Shown one piece after another: positions 53,135 to 63,501 of a DNA stretch of 64,000 nt (positions are counted from its first letter, which is position 1; every line of letters begins with the position of its first letter). Made by a program: the position numbers and the translations under genes. Origin of the DNA: a bacterium (GTDB lineage Bacteria; Bacillota; Bacilli; Lactobacillales; Streptococcaceae); contig CAJNCP010000001.1 of the NCBI GenBank assembly GCA_905221295.1, positions 434,001 through 498,000 of the forward strand, given 5' to 3'. The notes beneath the pieces were generated by a model, which saw only the letters and a list, made by a program, of their open reading frames with translations, had not been told where the DNA came from and searched no databases.

Positions 53135-53848
53135 ATGGTAGAGTCTTATAGTAAAAATGCCAATCACAATATGCGCCGGCCTGTCGTCAAGGAAGAAATC
53201 GTTGAACTCATGCGCCAGCGTCAAAAGCAGGTGACTGGTTCTTTGAAAGAATTGGAAACCTTCGCTCGCAAGGAAAATATCCCAATCATTCCCCATGAAA
53301 CGGTCGCGTATTTTCGATTTCTCATGGAGACCATACATCCCAAGAACATTTTGGAAATTGGGACGGCAATTGGCTTTTCAGCCCTCTTGATGGCGGAACA
53401 TGCGCCAGATGCTAAGATTACAACCATTGACCGTAATCCTGAGATGATCGGCTTTGCCAAGGAAAACTTTGCCCAGTTTGACAGTCGCAAGCAAATCATT
53501 CTTTTGGAAGGAGATGCTGTAGATGTCTTGTCAACCTTGACTGAAACATATGACTTTGTTTTCATGGACTCAGCCAAGTCCAAGTACATTGTCTTTCTGC
53601 CAGAAATTTTGAAACATTTGGAAGTTGGTGGAGTAGTGGTCTTGGATGACATTTTCCAAGGAGGTGATGTTGCCAAGGATATCATGGAAGTCCGTCGGGG
53701 TCAACGCACAATCTATAAGGGATTGCAAAGACTTTTCGAAGCAACTTTGGATAATCCAGATTTAACAGCGACTCTAGTTCCACTTGGGGACGGCATTCTC
53801 ATGCTAAGAAAAAATGTAGCAGATGTCCAACTTCCTGAGAGTGAATGA
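53135..53848 (+). CDS. O-methyltransferase (SAM-dependent)
   Basis: This 237-residue class I methyltransferase of the O-methyltransferase 3 (catechol-type) family has motif I LEIGTAIGFSALLMA, TTIDRNPEM, and the DFVFMDSAKSKY metal/SAM region, then VVLDDI. The substrate is unknown; related proteins (TrmR) methylate 5-hydroxyuridine in tRNA. The ATG begins one base after the pepF stop. Confidence 0.9.
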   Translation: MVESYSKNANHNMRRPVVKEEIVELMRQRQKQVTGSLKELETFARKENIPIIPHETVAYFRFLMETIHPKNILEIGTAIGFSALLMAEHAPDAKITTIDRNPEMIGFAKENFAQFDSRKQIILLEGDAVDVLSTLTETYDFVFMDSAKSKYIVFLPEILKHLEVGGVVVLDDIFQGGDVAKDIMEVRRGQRTIYKGLQRLFEATLDNPDLTATLVPLGDGILMLRKNVADVQLPESE

Positions 53849-53913
53849 TTTTTAGAAAAATTTAAGACAATTTAGTAAAATAGAGAAGGTAACTTACCAT
53901 AAAAGGAGTAAAC

Positions 53914-54855
53914 ATGAAGAAAAAACTATTGGCAGGAGCCATTACCTTATTATCAGTAGCGACTTTGGCTGCTTGTTCAAAAAGTTCTGAAGGAGCTGAC
54001 CTCATCAGCATGAAGGGTGATGTGATTACAGAACATCAATTCTTTGAAGAAGTAAAGAATAATCCAACTGCGCAACAAGTCTTGCTAAATATGACCATCC
54101 AAAAAGTATTCGAACAACAATATGGTTCAGAAGTAACTGATAAAGAAGTGGATGATGCTGTTGCTGAAGAGCAGAAGAAATATGGTGACAGTTATCAAAA
54201 TGTTCTTTCACGTGCGGGGATGACTCCTGAGACTCGTAAAGCTCAAATTCGCACCAGTAAATTGGTTGAATTGGCAGTTAAGAAAGCAGCAGAAAATGAA
54301 CTAACTGACGAAGCTTACCAAAAAGCTTTCGAAGCTTACACACCCGATGTGACAGCGCAAATCATCCGTATGGATAATGAAGACAAGGCAAAAGAAGTGC
54401 TCGAAAAAGCAAAAGCTGAAGGAGCTGATTTTGCCCAGTTGGCAAAAGACAACTCAAACGATGACAAGACAAAAGAAAATGGTGGAGAAATCACTTTTGA
54501 CTCTGCTTCTACAGAACTTCCTGAACAAGTCAAGAAGGCTGCCTTTGCTTTGGATGTGAATGGGGTGTCTGATGTGATTAGAGCAACTGGTACCCAAGCT
54601 TATAGTAGCCAATTCTACATCATCAAAGTAACCAAGAAAACAGAAAAATCCTCAAATTTAGATGATTACAAAGAAAAATTAAAAACTGTCATTTTGACAC
54701 AAAAGCAAAACGATTCATCCTTCGTTCAGAGTGTCATCGGAAAAGAATTGCAAGCTGCTAATATCAAGGTCAAAGACCAAGCCTTCCAAAACATCTTCAC
54801 CCAATACATTGGTGGTGGTGACTCAAGCTCAAGTAGCAGCTCATCAGCAGAATAA
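53914..54855 (+). CDS. prsA: Foldase lipoprotein PrsA/PpmA
   Basis: This 313-residue lipoprotein has a signal peptide ending in the lipobox LAAC (lipid-bearing C21), an N-terminal chaperone region, a parvulin PPIase domain (about 143-240, with VTAQIIRMDNEDKAKEVLEKAKAEGADF and GGEITFD) and a Ser-rich tail (GGGDSSSSSSSS). It helps secreted proteins fold at the membrane surface. AAAAGGAG precedes the ATG. Confidence 0.95.
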   Translation: MKKKLLAGAITLLSVATLAACSKSSEGADLISMKGDVITEHQFFEEVKNNPTAQQVLLNMTIQKVFEQQYGSEVTDKEVDDAVAEEQKKYGDSYQNVLSRAGMTPETRKAQIRTSKLVELAVKKAAENELTDEAYQKAFEAYTPDVTAQIIRMDNEDKAKEVLEKAKAEGADFAQLAKDNSNDDKTKENGGEITFDSASTELPEQVKKAAFALDVNGVSDVIRATGTQAYSSQFYIIKVTKKTEKSSNLDDYKEKLKTVILTQKQNDSSFVQSVIGKELQAANIKVKDQAFQNIFTQYIGGGDSSSSSSSSAE

Positions 54856-54860
54856 AAAAG

Positions 54861-54897
54861 AAAAATGCAAACTTTGTCATGAAGTTTGTATTTTTTA
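54861..54897 (+). terminator. Terminator of prsA
   Basis: AAAAATGCAAACTT pairs with AAGTTTGTATTTTT with one G-U pair, followed by further T residues. Confidence 0.85.
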
Positions 54898-54970
54898 GCA
54901 ATCCGTTTCGACCAAAGAGCAAAATTCGAAGGATTAAAGGGTAAGAGTTTTTTTCTTTCTGAAAAAATGG

Positions 54971-54976
54971 TATAAT
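54971..54976 (+). promoter_or_regulatory. Extended -10 promoter of ftsW
   Basis: TGG-TATAAT, 70 bases ahead of the ftsW ATG. The leader holds a hairpin (GGAACAGAAGCTTCTGTTCC at 55008-55027). Confidence 0.7.
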
Positions 54977-55045
54977 AGCTATCAAAACTAGAAAATAAGA
55001 CGGAATTGGGAACAGAAGCTTCTGTTCCTATTAGAGTGGTGAAAT

Positions 55046-56269
55046 ATGAAAATTAGTAAAAGGCACCTACTAAACTATTCCATTTTGATTCCTTACTTCC
55101 TTTTGTCGATTTTGGGGCTGATTGTGGTATATTCGACAACGAGTGCAACCCTGATTGAAGAAGGGAAAAGTGCATTTCAATTGGTACGTAACCAGGGAAT
55201 CTTCTGGGTAGCTAGTTTGCTTCTGATTGCCTTAATCTACAAATTAAAATTAGGTTTCCTGAGAAATGGGCGTCTGATCTTCATTGTTATGGGGGTCGAG
55301 ATGGTTCTCTTAGCTCTGGCGCGACTGGTCGGAACACCTGTCAATGGAGCATACGGATGGATCTCTGTAGGACCTGTAACGATTCAGCCGGCTGAATACC
55401 TTAAGATTATCATCATCTGGTATTTGGCGCATTGTTTTTCAAAACAGCAAGATGAGATTGCGGTTTATGACTTCCAGGTTTTGACCCAAAACCAGTGGTT
55501 ACCTCGTGCTTTTAATGACTGGCGTTTTGTTCTGCTAGTTCTAATTGGTAGCTTGGGAATTTTCCCAGACTTGGGAAATGCAACCATCTTGGTTTTAGTG
55601 GCGCTTATCATGTATACGGTTAGTGGAATTGCCTATCGTTGGTTCTCGACTATACTGGCTCTCTTGGCAGGAAGTTCAATGTTAGTCTTGTCTGTCATTC
55701 GCTTTGTTGGGGTTGAAAAGTTCTCTCAAATTCCTGTATTTGGTTACGTTGCTAAACGTTTTAGTGCCTTCTTTAATCCCTTTAACGACCTAGCAGGTGC
55801 AGGACACCAGCTTGCAAATTCCTACTATGCCATGGTTAATGGAGGCTGGTTTGGACTAGGATTAGGAAATTCAATCGAGAAACGAGGCTATTTGCCAGAA
55901 GCCCACACGGATTTCGTCTTTTCGATTGTCATTGAGGAATTTGGATTTGTAGGAGCAAGTATGATTTTGGCTTTACTCTTCTTCTTGATTTTGCGAATTA
56001 TCTTAGTCGGAATTCGAGCAAAGGATCCCTTTAATTCTATGGTTGCTATCGGTGTCGGAGGCATGATTCTTGTGCAGGTCTTTGTCAATATCGGTGGGAT
56101 TTCCGGTTTGATTCCTTCTACAGGGGTAACCTTCCCCTTCCTTTCACAAGGTGGAAATAGTCTCCTGGTCTTATCCGTAGCCATAGCTCTTGTTTTAAAC
56201 ATCGATGCCAGCGAAAAACGTGCCAAACTTATTAGAGAATTCAAAGGTCAAACTTCTGAAAGCCTATAA
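55046..56269 (+). CDS. ftsW: Peptidoglycan glycosyltransferase FtsW
   Basis: This 407-residue SEDS protein has about ten transmembrane helices, the [21 protein letters not shown] motif after helix 3-4, [11 protein letters not shown], and [21 protein letters not shown]. It polymerises septal peptidoglycan with a class b PBP. TATTAGAGTGGTG precedes the ATG. It is read with ppc, 23 bases downstream. Confidence 0.95.
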   Translation: MKISKRHLLNYSILIPYFLLSILGLIVVYSTTSATLIEEGKSAFQLVRNQGIFWVASLLLIALIYKLKLGFLRNGRLIFIVMGVEMVLLALARLVGTPVNGAYGWISVGPVTIQPAEYLKIIIIWYLAHCFSKQQDEIAVYDFQVLTQNQWLPRAFNDWRFVLLVLIGSLGIFPDLGNATILVLVALIMYTVSGIAYRWFSTILALLAGSSMLVLSVIRFVGVEKFSQIPVFGYVAKRFSAFFNPFNDLAGAGHQLANSYYAMVNGGWFGLGLGNSIEKRGYLPEAHTDFVFSIVIEEFGFVGASMILALLFFLILRIILVGIRAKDPFNSMVAIGVGGMILVQVFVNIGGISGLIPSTGVTFPFLSQGGNSLLVLSVAIALVLNIDASEKRAKLIREFKGQTSESL

Positions 56270-56292
56270 GGATTGTATGGAAAGGAAAGTTT

Positions 56293-58989
56293 ATGTCACT
56301 TCAAAAATTAGAAAACTATAGCAATAAAGCAGTCGTCCAAGAAGAAGTCTTGATTCTGACTGAGCTATTAGAAGATATCACAAAAAATATGCTGGCGCCA
56401 GAAACCTTTGAAAAGATTATCCAGTTGAAAGAATTATCAACTAGCGAGAATTATCAAGGGCTCAATGACCTAGTGACCAGTCTTTCGAATGAAGAAATGA
56501 TTTACATTTCACGCTATTTCTCTATCCTTCCACTTTTGATTAATATCTCTGAGGATGTGGATTTGGCCTATGAAATCAATCACCAAAACAATGTGGACCA
56601 AGACTATTTAGGAAAACTATCTACAACGATTAAGATGGTAGCTGAAAAAGAAAATGCAGCTGAAATTTTAGAAAAGTTAAATGTCGTTCCTGTCTTGACC
56701 GCTCATCCAACGCAAGTACAACGCAAGAGTATGCTGGATTTGACCAACCATATCCATACTCTTTTGCGCAAGTACCGTGATGTCAAACTCGGTTTGATTA
56801 ATAAAGAAAAATGGCACACGGATCTCCGTCGTTATATTGAGATTATCATGCAAACGGACATGATTCGTGAGAAGAAATTGAAAGTAACCAACGAAATCAC
56901 CAACGTGATGGAGTACTATCAAAGTTCTTTCTTGAATGCTGTTCCACGTTTGACGGCTGAGTATAAGAAACTAGCTAAGGAACAAGGTATCGAACTCCAA
57001 CATCCAAAACCGATTACCATGGGAATGTGGATTGGAGGAGACCGTGATGGCAATCCTTTCGTAACTGCTGAAACCCTCAACAAATCTGCCTTGACCCAGT
57101 GTGAAGTCATCATGAATTACTACGATGAGAAGATTTATAACCTCTATCGTGAATTCTCACTCTCAACCAGTATTGTGAATGTCAGCGACAAGGTTCGTGA
57201 GATGGCTCTTAAGTCACAGGATAACTCGATTTATCGCGAAAAAGAACTCTATCGTCGTGCCCTCTTTGACATCCAAGCTAAGATGCAGGCAACCAAGACC
57301 TATCTTATCGAAGATAAGGATGTTCATCCAAGATATGCTACCGCAGATGAATTTTACCAAGACTTGTTGGCCATCCGAGATTCTCTATTAGAGAACAAAG
57401 GTGACTACCTGATTTCGGGAGAATTTGTCGAGTTGATGCAAGCAGTTGAAATCTTTGGTTTCTACCTTGCCTCTATCGACATGCGCCAGGATTCTAGTGT
57501 TCACGAAGCCTGTGTGGCTGAATTGTTAGCATCAGCTGGTATCAACGACCACTATAGCGATCTGTCTGAAGACGAAAAATGTAGCCTTCTCTTAAAAGAG
57601 TTGGAAGAAGACCCTCGTATCCTCTCAGCAACTCATGCTGACAAGTCAGAAATGCTTGAAAAAGAACTGTCTATCTTTAAAGCTGCCCGTAAGTTGAAGG
57701 ATAAACTGGGTGAAAATGTCATTCGTCAAACCATCATTTCTCACGCGACAAGTGTATCCGATATGTTAGAACTAGCCATCATGCTCAAAGAAGTAGGCTT
57801 GGTGGATGCCCAAAAAGCACGGGTTCAAATTGTTCCCTTGTTTGAAACTATCGAGGACTTAGATCATTCGGAAGAAACTATGAGAAAATATTTCTCTCTT
57901 CCTTTAGCTAAAAAATGGATTGCTTCAAAAGATAACTATCAGGAAATCATGCTCGGCTACTCTGATAGTAACAAGGATGGTGGTTACCTGTCCTCATGTT
58001 GGACCCTGTACAAGGCGCAGCAACAACTAACTGCTATCGGTGATGAATTTGGCGTTAAGGTCACTTTCTTCCATGGTCGTGGTGGTACTGTGGGTCGTGG
58101 TGGTGGCCCAACTTATGAAGCCATTACATCTCAACCGCTCAAGTCTATCAAGGATCGTATCCGTTTGACTGAGCAAGGAGAAGTGATTGGAAACAAATAC
58201 GGTAACAAAGATGCTGCTTATTACAACCTTGAGATGTTGGTTTCTGCAGCCATTAACCGTATGATTACCAAGAAGAAGAGTGATACCAACACATCAAACC
58301 GTTACGAAGCTATTATGGATCAAGTAGTGGACCGTAGTTATGATATCTACCGTGACTTGGTCTTTGGAAATGAACATTTCTATGACTATTTCTTTGAATC
58401 CAGTCCGATCAAGGCTATTTCAAGCTTCAATATCGGTTCGCGTCCAGCAGCTCGTAAGACCATCACTGAAATTGGCGGTTTGCGTGCTATTCCTTGGGTC
58501 TTCTCATGGTCACAAAGTCGTGTCATGTTCCCTGGATGGTATGGTGTAGGATCCAGCTTTAAAGAGTTTATTGATCAAGATCCGAAAAATATCGAGTTTC
58601 TTCGTGATATGTACCAAAACTGGCCTTTCTTCCAATCTTTACTTTCCAATGTGGACATGGTCTTGTCCAAGTCTAACATGAACATCGCTTTTGAATATGC
58701 CAAGCTCTGTGAAGATGAAGAAGTGCAAGCTATCTTTTACACTATTTTAGATGAATGGCAATTGACCAAGGATGTTATTTTAGCTATTGAAGGTTATGAC
58801 GAACTCTTGGCAGAAAACTCTTACCTAAAAGACAGTCTAAACTATCGTATGCCTTACTTTAATATCCTCAACTACATCCAGTTGGAGTTGATTAAACGTC
58901 AACGTCGTGGTGAATTGTCAGCTGACGAAGAAAAACTGATTCATACAACCATTAACGGAATTGCAACAGGTTTGCGTAATTCAGGTTGA
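56293..58989 (+). CDS. ppc: Phosphoenolpyruvate carboxylase
   Basis: This 898-residue Ppc adds bicarbonate to PEP to make oxaloacetate. Motifs: LTAHPTQ near the N-terminus, [23 protein letters not shown], and the PEP-site [15 protein letters not shown], then the C-terminal [12 protein letters not shown] and [10 protein letters not shown] end. Length is normal. GGAAAGGAAAG precedes the ATG. Confidence 0.97.
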   Translation: MSLQKLENYSNKAVVQEEVLILTELLEDITKNMLAPETFEKIIQLKELSTSENYQGLNDLVTSLSNEEMIYISRYFSILPLLINISEDVDLAYEINHQNNVDQDYLGKLSTTIKMVAEKENAAEILEKLNVVPVLTAHPTQVQRKSMLDLTNHIHTLLRKYRDVKLGLINKEKWHTDLRRYIEIIMQTDMIREKKLKVTNEITNVMEYYQSSFLNAVPRLTAEYKKLAKEQGIELQHPKPITMGMWIGGDRDGNPFVTAETLNKSALTQCEVIMNYYDEKIYNLYREFSLSTSIVNVSDKVREMALKSQDNSIYREKELYRRALFDIQAKMQATKTYLIEDKDVHPRYATADEFYQDLLAIRDSLLENKGDYLISGEFVELMQAVEIFGFYLASIDMRQDSSVHEACVAELLASAGINDHYSDLSEDEKCSLLLKELEEDPRILSATHADKSEMLEKELSIFKAARKLKDKLGENVIRQTIISHATSVSDMLELAIMLKEVGLVDAQKARVQIVPLFETIEDLDHSEETMRKYFSLPLAKKWIASKDNYQEIMLGYSDSNKDGGYLSSCWTLYKAQQQLTAIGDEFGVKVTFFHGRGGTVGRGGGPTYEAITSQPLKSIKDRIRLTEQGEVIGNKYGNKDAAYYNLEMLVSAAINRMITKKKSDTNTSNRYEAIMDQVVDRSYDIYRDLVFGNEHFYDYFFESSPIKAISSFNIGSRPAARKTITEIGGLRAIPWVFSWSQSRVMFPGWYGVGSSFKEFIDQDPKNIEFLRDMYQNWPFFQSLLSNVDMVLSKSNMNIAFEYAKLCEDEEVQAIFYTILDEWQLTKDVILAIEGYDELLAENSYLKDSLNYRMPYFNILNYIQLELIKRQRRGELSADEEKLIHTTINGIATGLRNSG

Positions 58990-59056
58990 TATTTTCTAAA
59001 CTTTCTCTTTTTCTAGGGGAAGTTTTTGAATTGTTTAAAAAATTCTAAAAATAGTC

Positions 59057-59084
59057 TTGACAAGTAATTGAAAAATGATATAAT
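59057..59084 (+). promoter_or_regulatory. Promoter of the trp T-box transcript
   Basis: TTGACA (59057-59062) and TATAAT (59079-59084) are spaced 16 bases with TGA ahead of the -10. This is a strong promoter. Confidence 0.85.
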
Positions 59085-59094
59085 TTAAACATTC

Positions 59095-59325
59095 AGAAAG
59101 TAATCATTGAAGTTTTTTAGAGAGTCTGTGGTTGGTGGAAATAGATAGATGAAAGTGATGAAAATTGGGCTGAATGTTTTAAAGAATTTGAAATCATAAG
59201 AATTCGGTGAGCACACCTTACAGTGCAACTCGTGAAGCGAGATTGAGAGATAGGGGGATTCCCTATAATTGAGGTGGCACCGCGCATAGACGTCCTCACA
59301 CAAGTTTTTTGTGTGAGGACTTTTT
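59095..59325 (+). ncRNA. T-box riboswitch, tryptophan-specific
   Basis: The leader has AGAGAG and GGTTGGTGGAAA in stem I, a UGG at 59166-59168 in a position fitting the specifier, the T-box GAGGTGGCACCGCG (59271-59284), and a 12-bp terminator GTCCTCACACAA/TTGTGTGAGGAC (59292-59320) with T5. The bulge TGGC (59275-59278) pairs with tRNA end GCCA, that is with discriminator G73, as in tRNA-Trp. Uncharged tRNA-Trp should thus switch on the transporter genes. Confidence 0.9.
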
Positions 59326-59342
59326 CTATTAGGAGGATGATG

Positions 59343-59378
59343 ATGGAATTTAAACGATGGCATCGCTTGATGATGTGA
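59343..59378 (+). other. Possible 11-codon ORF containing a Trp codon
   Basis: AGGAGG at 59331-59336 is followed by three in-frame ATGs (59337, 59340, 59343) and a short frame, MEFKRWHRLMM when read from the third ATG, ending at TGA 59376-59378. It lies between the T-box terminator and trpX. It could be chance; it could also be a second, translational Trp sensor. Confidence 0.3.
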
Positions 59379-59416
59379 TTTAAAAAGTTAAGATAAAAGA
59401 ATTAAGGAGAAAGAAT

Positions 59417-60412
59417 ATGAAAAATAAACGTTTGATTGGAATTATCGCTGGATTAGCAGTATTGGTAGTGGCTAGCTTGATTTATTCATCAATGAACAAG
59501 CCAGCGGCTAAGGAAGAGCAAAAGGTTGCTAAGGTTGGTGTTCTTCAATTTGTTAGTCACCCATCCTTGGACTTGATTTACCAAGGAATTCAAGATGGAC
59601 TTGCTGAAGAAGGCTATAAGGACGACCAAGTAAAAATCGACTTTATGAACTCTGAAGGAGATCAGAGCAAGGTTGCAACCATGAGTAAACAATTGGTGGC
59701 AAATGGAAACGACGTTGTTGTTGGGATTGCAACACCAGCTGCTCAAGGACTTGCTAGTGCTACAAAAGACCTACCTGTTATCATGGCAGCTATTACAGAC
59801 CCAATCGGTTCTAACTTGGTCAAAGATTTGAAAAAACCAGGTGGCAACATCACAGGGGTGTCAGATCATAACCCTGCTGAACAGCAAGTGGAACTGATTA
59901 AAGCTTTGACACCTGATGTCAAAACAATCGGAGCCCTCTACTCAAGTAGCGAAGATAACTCAAAATCACAAGTTGAGGAATTCAAGGCTTATGCTGAAAA
60001 AGCAGGTTTGACAGTCGAAACCTTTGCCGTTCCTTCCACTAACGAAATTGCTTCAACTGTTAATGTTATGACCAGCAAGGTCGACGCAATCTGGGTTCCA
60101 ATTGACAACACCATCGCATCAGCCTTCCCAACAGTTGTTTCAAGCAACCAAACAGCTAAAAAACCAATCTACCCAAGCGCAACTGCCATGGTAGAAGCAG
60201 GTGGATTAGCATCTGTAGTAGTTGACCAACACGATCTTGGAGTGGCTACTGGTAAGATGATTGCTAAAGTTTTGAAAGGTGAAAAACCAGCTGATACTCC
60301 AGTTAATGTCTTCTCAACTGGTAAGTCAGTGATTAACAGAAAACTAGCGCAAGAACTTGGTATCACAATTCCTGAGTCTGTTCTTAAAGAAGCAGGACAA
60401 GTGATTGAATAA
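59417..60412 (+). CDS. trpX: ABC transporter substrate-binding protein, TrpX type
   Basis: This 331-residue ABC_sub_bind protein has an N-terminal membrane segment (about 6-27) with no lipobox Cys, followed by the two-lobe binding domain (VAKVGVLQFVSHPSLDLIYQGIQDGL, then GNDVVVGIATPAAQ, PIYPSATAMVEAGGLASVVVDQ). The T-box before it indicates tryptophan (or a precursor) as the substrate. AAGGAGAAAG precedes the ATG. Confidence 0.85.
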   Translation: MKNKRLIGIIAGLAVLVVASLIYSSMNKPAAKEEQKVAKVGVLQFVSHPSLDLIYQGIQDGLAEEGYKDDQVKIDFMNSEGDQSKVATMSKQLVANGNDVVVGIATPAAQGLASATKDLPVIMAAITDPIGSNLVKDLKKPGGNITGVSDHNPAEQQVELIKALTPDVKTIGALYSSSEDNSKSQVEEFKAYAEKAGLTVETFAVPSTNEIASTVNVMTSKVDAIWVPIDNTIASAFPTVVSSNQTAKKPIYPSATAMVEAGGLASVVVDQHDLGVATGKMIAKVLKGEKPADTPVNVFSTGKSVINRKLAQELGITIPESVLKEAGQVIE

Positions 60413-60419
60413 AGATAAA

Positions 60420-60449
60420 GGAGGAGTTGGGGACATCTCCTCCCATTTT
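60420..60449 (+). terminator. Hairpin between trpX and trpY (possible attenuator)
   Basis: A 7-bp stem GGAGGAG/CTCCTCC (60420-60426 with 60437-60443) is followed by CATTTTT. It may cut transcription in part and so give more binding protein than permease, and it also folds away a strong Shine-Dalgarno sequence. Confidence 0.55.
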
Positions 60450-60477
60450 TACTAAAGAAAGAAGTGAGTGAAAGATT

Positions 60478-61344
60478 ATGATAGTATCCATTATTTCTCA
60501 GGGGATGGTCTGGGCGATTTTAGGTTTGGGAATCTTTATGACTTTTCGAATTCTAAATTTTCCGGATATGACTACTGAGGGCTCTTTTCCTTTAGGAGGA
60601 GCAGTAGCTGTAACCTTGATAACACAGGGGGTCAATCCGTTTTTAGCGACCTTAGCTGCAGTAGGAGCGGGCTGTCTAGCAGGAATGGCGACGGGACTCT
60701 TATATACCAAAGGAAAAATCCCAACCCTCTTATCAGGGATTTTGGTTATGACTTCCTGCCATTCCATCATGCTCATGATTATGGGGCGTGCCAATCTGGG
60801 TCTTCTTGGAACCAAGCAAATTCAGGATGTCTTGCCTTTCGATTCAGACCTCAATCAACTCCTGACGGGCTTTATCTTTGTTGCTCTTGTTATTGGTCTC
60901 ATGCTCTTTTTCCTAGATACCAAACTAGGTCAGGCCTACATCGCTACAGGTGACAATCCTGATATGGCTCGTAGCTTTGGTATCAATACAGGTCGTATGG
61001 AACTCATGGGTTTGGTTCTCTCAAATGGGATCATTGCGCTTGCAGGAGCCTTAATTGCTCAACAAGAAGGATATGCAGATGTTTCTCGAGGAATTGGCGT
61101 GATTGTCGTAGGGCTTGCTAGCTTGATTATTGGTGAGGTTTTGTTCAAGAGTTTGACCTTGGCAGAGCGACTCATGACCATCGTAGTAGGGTCTATCGCT
61201 TATCAGTTCCTCGTTTGGGGAGTGATTGCTCTTGGATTTAACACGAGCTATTTACGACTATATAGCGCCTTGATTTTGGCAGTTTGCCTTATGATTCCAA
61301 CCTTCAAAAGCAAATACCTGAAAGGAGTCAAGTTTAGCAAATGA
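60478..61344 (+). CDS. trpY: ABC transporter permease, TrpY type
   Basis: This 288-residue branched-chain-type permease has about eight hydrophobic segments and the LGLGIFMTFRILNFPDMTTEGSFPLGGA N-terminal motif of the ABC permease family linked to ABC_sub_bind proteins. It overlaps trpZ by 4 bases (ATGA). Confidence 0.88.
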   Translation: MIVSIISQGMVWAILGLGIFMTFRILNFPDMTTEGSFPLGGAVAVTLITQGVNPFLATLAAVGAGCLAGMATGLLYTKGKIPTLLSGILVMTSCHSIMLMIMGRANLGLLGTKQIQDVLPFDSDLNQLLTGFIFVALVIGLMLFFLDTKLGQAYIATGDNPDMARSFGINTGRMELMGLVLSNGIIALAGALIAQQEGYADVSRGIGVIVVGLASLIIGEVLFKSLTLAERLMTIVVGSIAYQFLVWGVIALGFNTSYLRLYSALILAVCLMIPTFKSKYLKGVKFSK

Positions 61345-62099
61345 CAGCAATTGTAGAATTAAAAAATGCTACCAAAGTCATTACGAATGGCTTTGACGAG
61401 GAAAAAATCATTCTGAATGATGTTTCTCTTGAAATTTTCGAACATGATTTCATTACTATCCTAGGTGGAAATGGAGCTGGGAAGTCAACGCTTTTTAACA
61501 CTATTGCAGGTACCTTACCTTTAACAAGTGGAAGCATCCGTATCATGGGCGAGGACGTGACGCATTTTTCACCTGAAAAGCGGGCTAAGTACCTGTCTCG
61601 TGTCTTTCAGGATCCTAAGATGGGTACGGCTCCCCGTATGACGGTGGCGGAAAATCTCTTGATTGCCAAGTTTCGTGGTGAGAAGAGAGGACTCCTTCCT
61701 AGAAGACTTTCAAGCCATCGGGAAGAGTTTCAGACAACCATTGAAAAAGTGGGAAATGGGCTTGAAAAACACCTGGACACTCCGATTGAGTTTCTATCAG
61801 GCGGTCAACGCCAGGCCTTGAGTCTCTTGATGGCAACCTTGAAGCGACCTGAGTTGCTCTTGTTGGATGAACACACAGCTGCCCTTGATCCAAAAACAAG
61901 TGTGGCATTGATGGAGTTAACAGATGAATTTGTTAGCAAGGATCATCTGACAGCCTTGATGATTACCCACCATATGGAAGATGCGCTGAAGTATGGCAAT
62001 CGTCTGATTGTCATGAAGGAAGGTCGCATCATCCAAGACCTCAATAAAGAAGAAAAAGCTAAGATGAAAATCTCAGACTACTATCAATTATTTGAATAG
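61341..62099 (+). CDS. trpZ: ABC transporter ATP-binding protein, TrpZ type
   Basis: This 252-residue ATPase has Walker A GGNGAGKST, the signature LSGGQRQALSLLMA, and Walker B LLLLDEHTAALDPKT (His follows the catalytic Glu, as in this subfamily). It powers the TrpX/TrpY importer. It is the last gene of the operon. Confidence 0.93.
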   Translation: MTAIVELKNATKVITNGFDEEKIILNDVSLEIFEHDFITILGGNGAGKSTLFNTIAGTLPLTSGSIRIMGEDVTHFSPEKRAKYLSRVFQDPKMGTAPRMTVAENLLIAKFRGEKRGLLPRRLSSHREEFQTTIEKVGNGLEKHLDTPIEFLSGGQRQALSLLMATLKRPELLLLDEHTAALDPKTSVALMELTDEFVSKDHLTALMITHHMEDALKYGNRLIVMKEGRIIQDLNKEEKAKMKISDYYQLFE

Positions 62100-62138
62100 A
62101 TGAGTTAAATAATCATCAAAAAATAGTGAAAATTAACT

Positions 62139-62169
62139 TAGAAACATGCAGATGTTTCTAGGTTTTTTA
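62139..62169 (+). terminator. Terminator of the trpXYZ operon
   Basis: A perfect 9-bp stem TAGAAACAT/ATGTTTCTA with loop GCAG is followed by GGTTTTTT. Confidence 0.9.
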
Positions 62170-62197
62170 GTTTCATAATTAGATGAATTGGTGCACT

Positions 62198-62227
62198 TGT
62201 CCAAGTTGCTTCATTTTATAGTATAAT
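62198..62227 (+). promoter_or_regulatory. Promoter of the degenerate region
   Basis: TTGTCC (62198-62203) and a perfect TATAAT (62222-62227) are spaced 18 bases. Confidence 0.5.
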
Positions 62228-62239
62228 AAGTATTAGCAT

Positions 62240-62649
62240 GGAGTATAAATATAAGATTATTCCTAGACTCTTTAAGATTAAAGAGTTGAGAAAGTGATAG
62301 AATGTCATCTTTTAAAGTGGTAAACCAAAAATTTTTCAGAACCATTCAAGATAGAATTTAAAATCAGCTATTCTAGACATAGAATTCGTCAATTCTCAGA
62401 GTTTTTGACAGTTCGAGCTATCGAATGGTTTAAAAATTAAAAAAGTAGCAGTTCAAACACTTCGAAGATTTCTAAAACTTTTATATTATGGTAATTCTAA
62501 ACCTAGATTTAAAAGGATATTCATGCAAATTAACGAATTGATAGATTTGATTGTTCAAATCTAAGAATATTGAAGCAGTCAAAGAATAATGAATACAAAT
62601 CTATAAGTGACCTTCAGCTTATCCAAGGTTTAAGTAAGGAAAAAGGTAG
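62240..62649 (+). other. Degenerate coding-like stretch
   Basis: This AT-rich stretch has only short frames: an ATG at about 62238 opens a 19-codon frame, a second ATG at 62301 about 19 codons, and an ATG at 62523 a 13-codon frame. The last, with a shift after its stop, continues to about 62652 (RILKQSKNNEYKSISDLQLI), directly against the next gene. No family is recognised. Broken small genes are the best reading. Confidence 0.4.
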
Positions 62650-63371
62650 ATAAAAAAATTTTAAAAATCGTACTCATAATTTTATTAGTTTTTCTAACTT
62701 TGTTTGGTCTATATCGTGTCTATCAAAAGTATTATTATAAAGGAGTGCATGAATCTTTAAGTAATGTTTTTTTAGAAATGAACTATGCAGAGATAAATAG
62801 TGGTGTTTTACCTGGCCTCGCTGATTTTAGTACAGCCGTTGACGGAGGTGAATCATATCGCGATAAGGATATTATAGTTGGTATGAGTCTTGAATCAGGC
62901 TTATCTGAGAGTGAAACTATATTAGTGTATGTAGGTATTGAAGAAACATTTCTAATTGAGTATAGACGATCGTTACCTAATGGCAGATATCTTTTTATTG
63001 ACTATGATTATAGAGATAAGATGCTCAAACAAACTATTGAAATTTCAGAATCTGATCAATCATTAGCTTACGGGTTAATTGATTATAATATAGAAGTGAA
63101 GAGTGGAAAAGAATCTGATTTAGAGCTACATTTAAAAAGTTCCTATAGTTTTAGCTCGACTAAAGGCTTACCAAATTTTCAGATAACAAATCCAAACGAA
63201 GTACTAGAGTATTTAAAGCCTTATGGGATTGATGAAGCTTGGATTAAAGAAAAATCCCACTTCATGCTCTATGATGTCGTTCTAGAATGCTGGTTTAAAA
63301 ATGGTAGTCAACGTTACTCGGTTGATAATCTTGGGGATGTAGAGATTGTGCCACTAAGTTTTTCTGAATAG
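62650..63371 (+). pseudogene. Membrane-anchored protein gene with a lost start codon
   Basis: The open frame from 62652 runs KKILKIVLIILLVFLTLFGLYR (an N-terminal membrane anchor) and continues to 63371, about 240 residues in total. Just before it the sequence reads AT at 62650-62651 then seven A residues, where ATG plus AAA AAA would be expected; adding one G after 62651 restores an ATG in frame, with AAGGAAAAAGG upstream. No other good start precedes it; the TTG at 62700 would lose the anchor. The outer part is acidic and beta-rich and has no recognised family. Confidence 0.55.
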
Positions 63372-63501
63372 GATGGAGCCGACTCAAACTTATTTTTCCT
63401 ATACTTTTAAGAAAATATCAAAATCAAGGATATCTAGGATAATAATAAGTCATTCAAAGTGAAAAAAATTCAATAAAACATATTGTTTATGGAGGTAAAA
63501 A

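Noticed and set aside
59151..59201. A 16-codon frame in the T-box stem (ATG at about 59149)
   Set aside because: It has no ribosome-binding site and lies inside the T-box specifier region, so it is most likely a chance frame.
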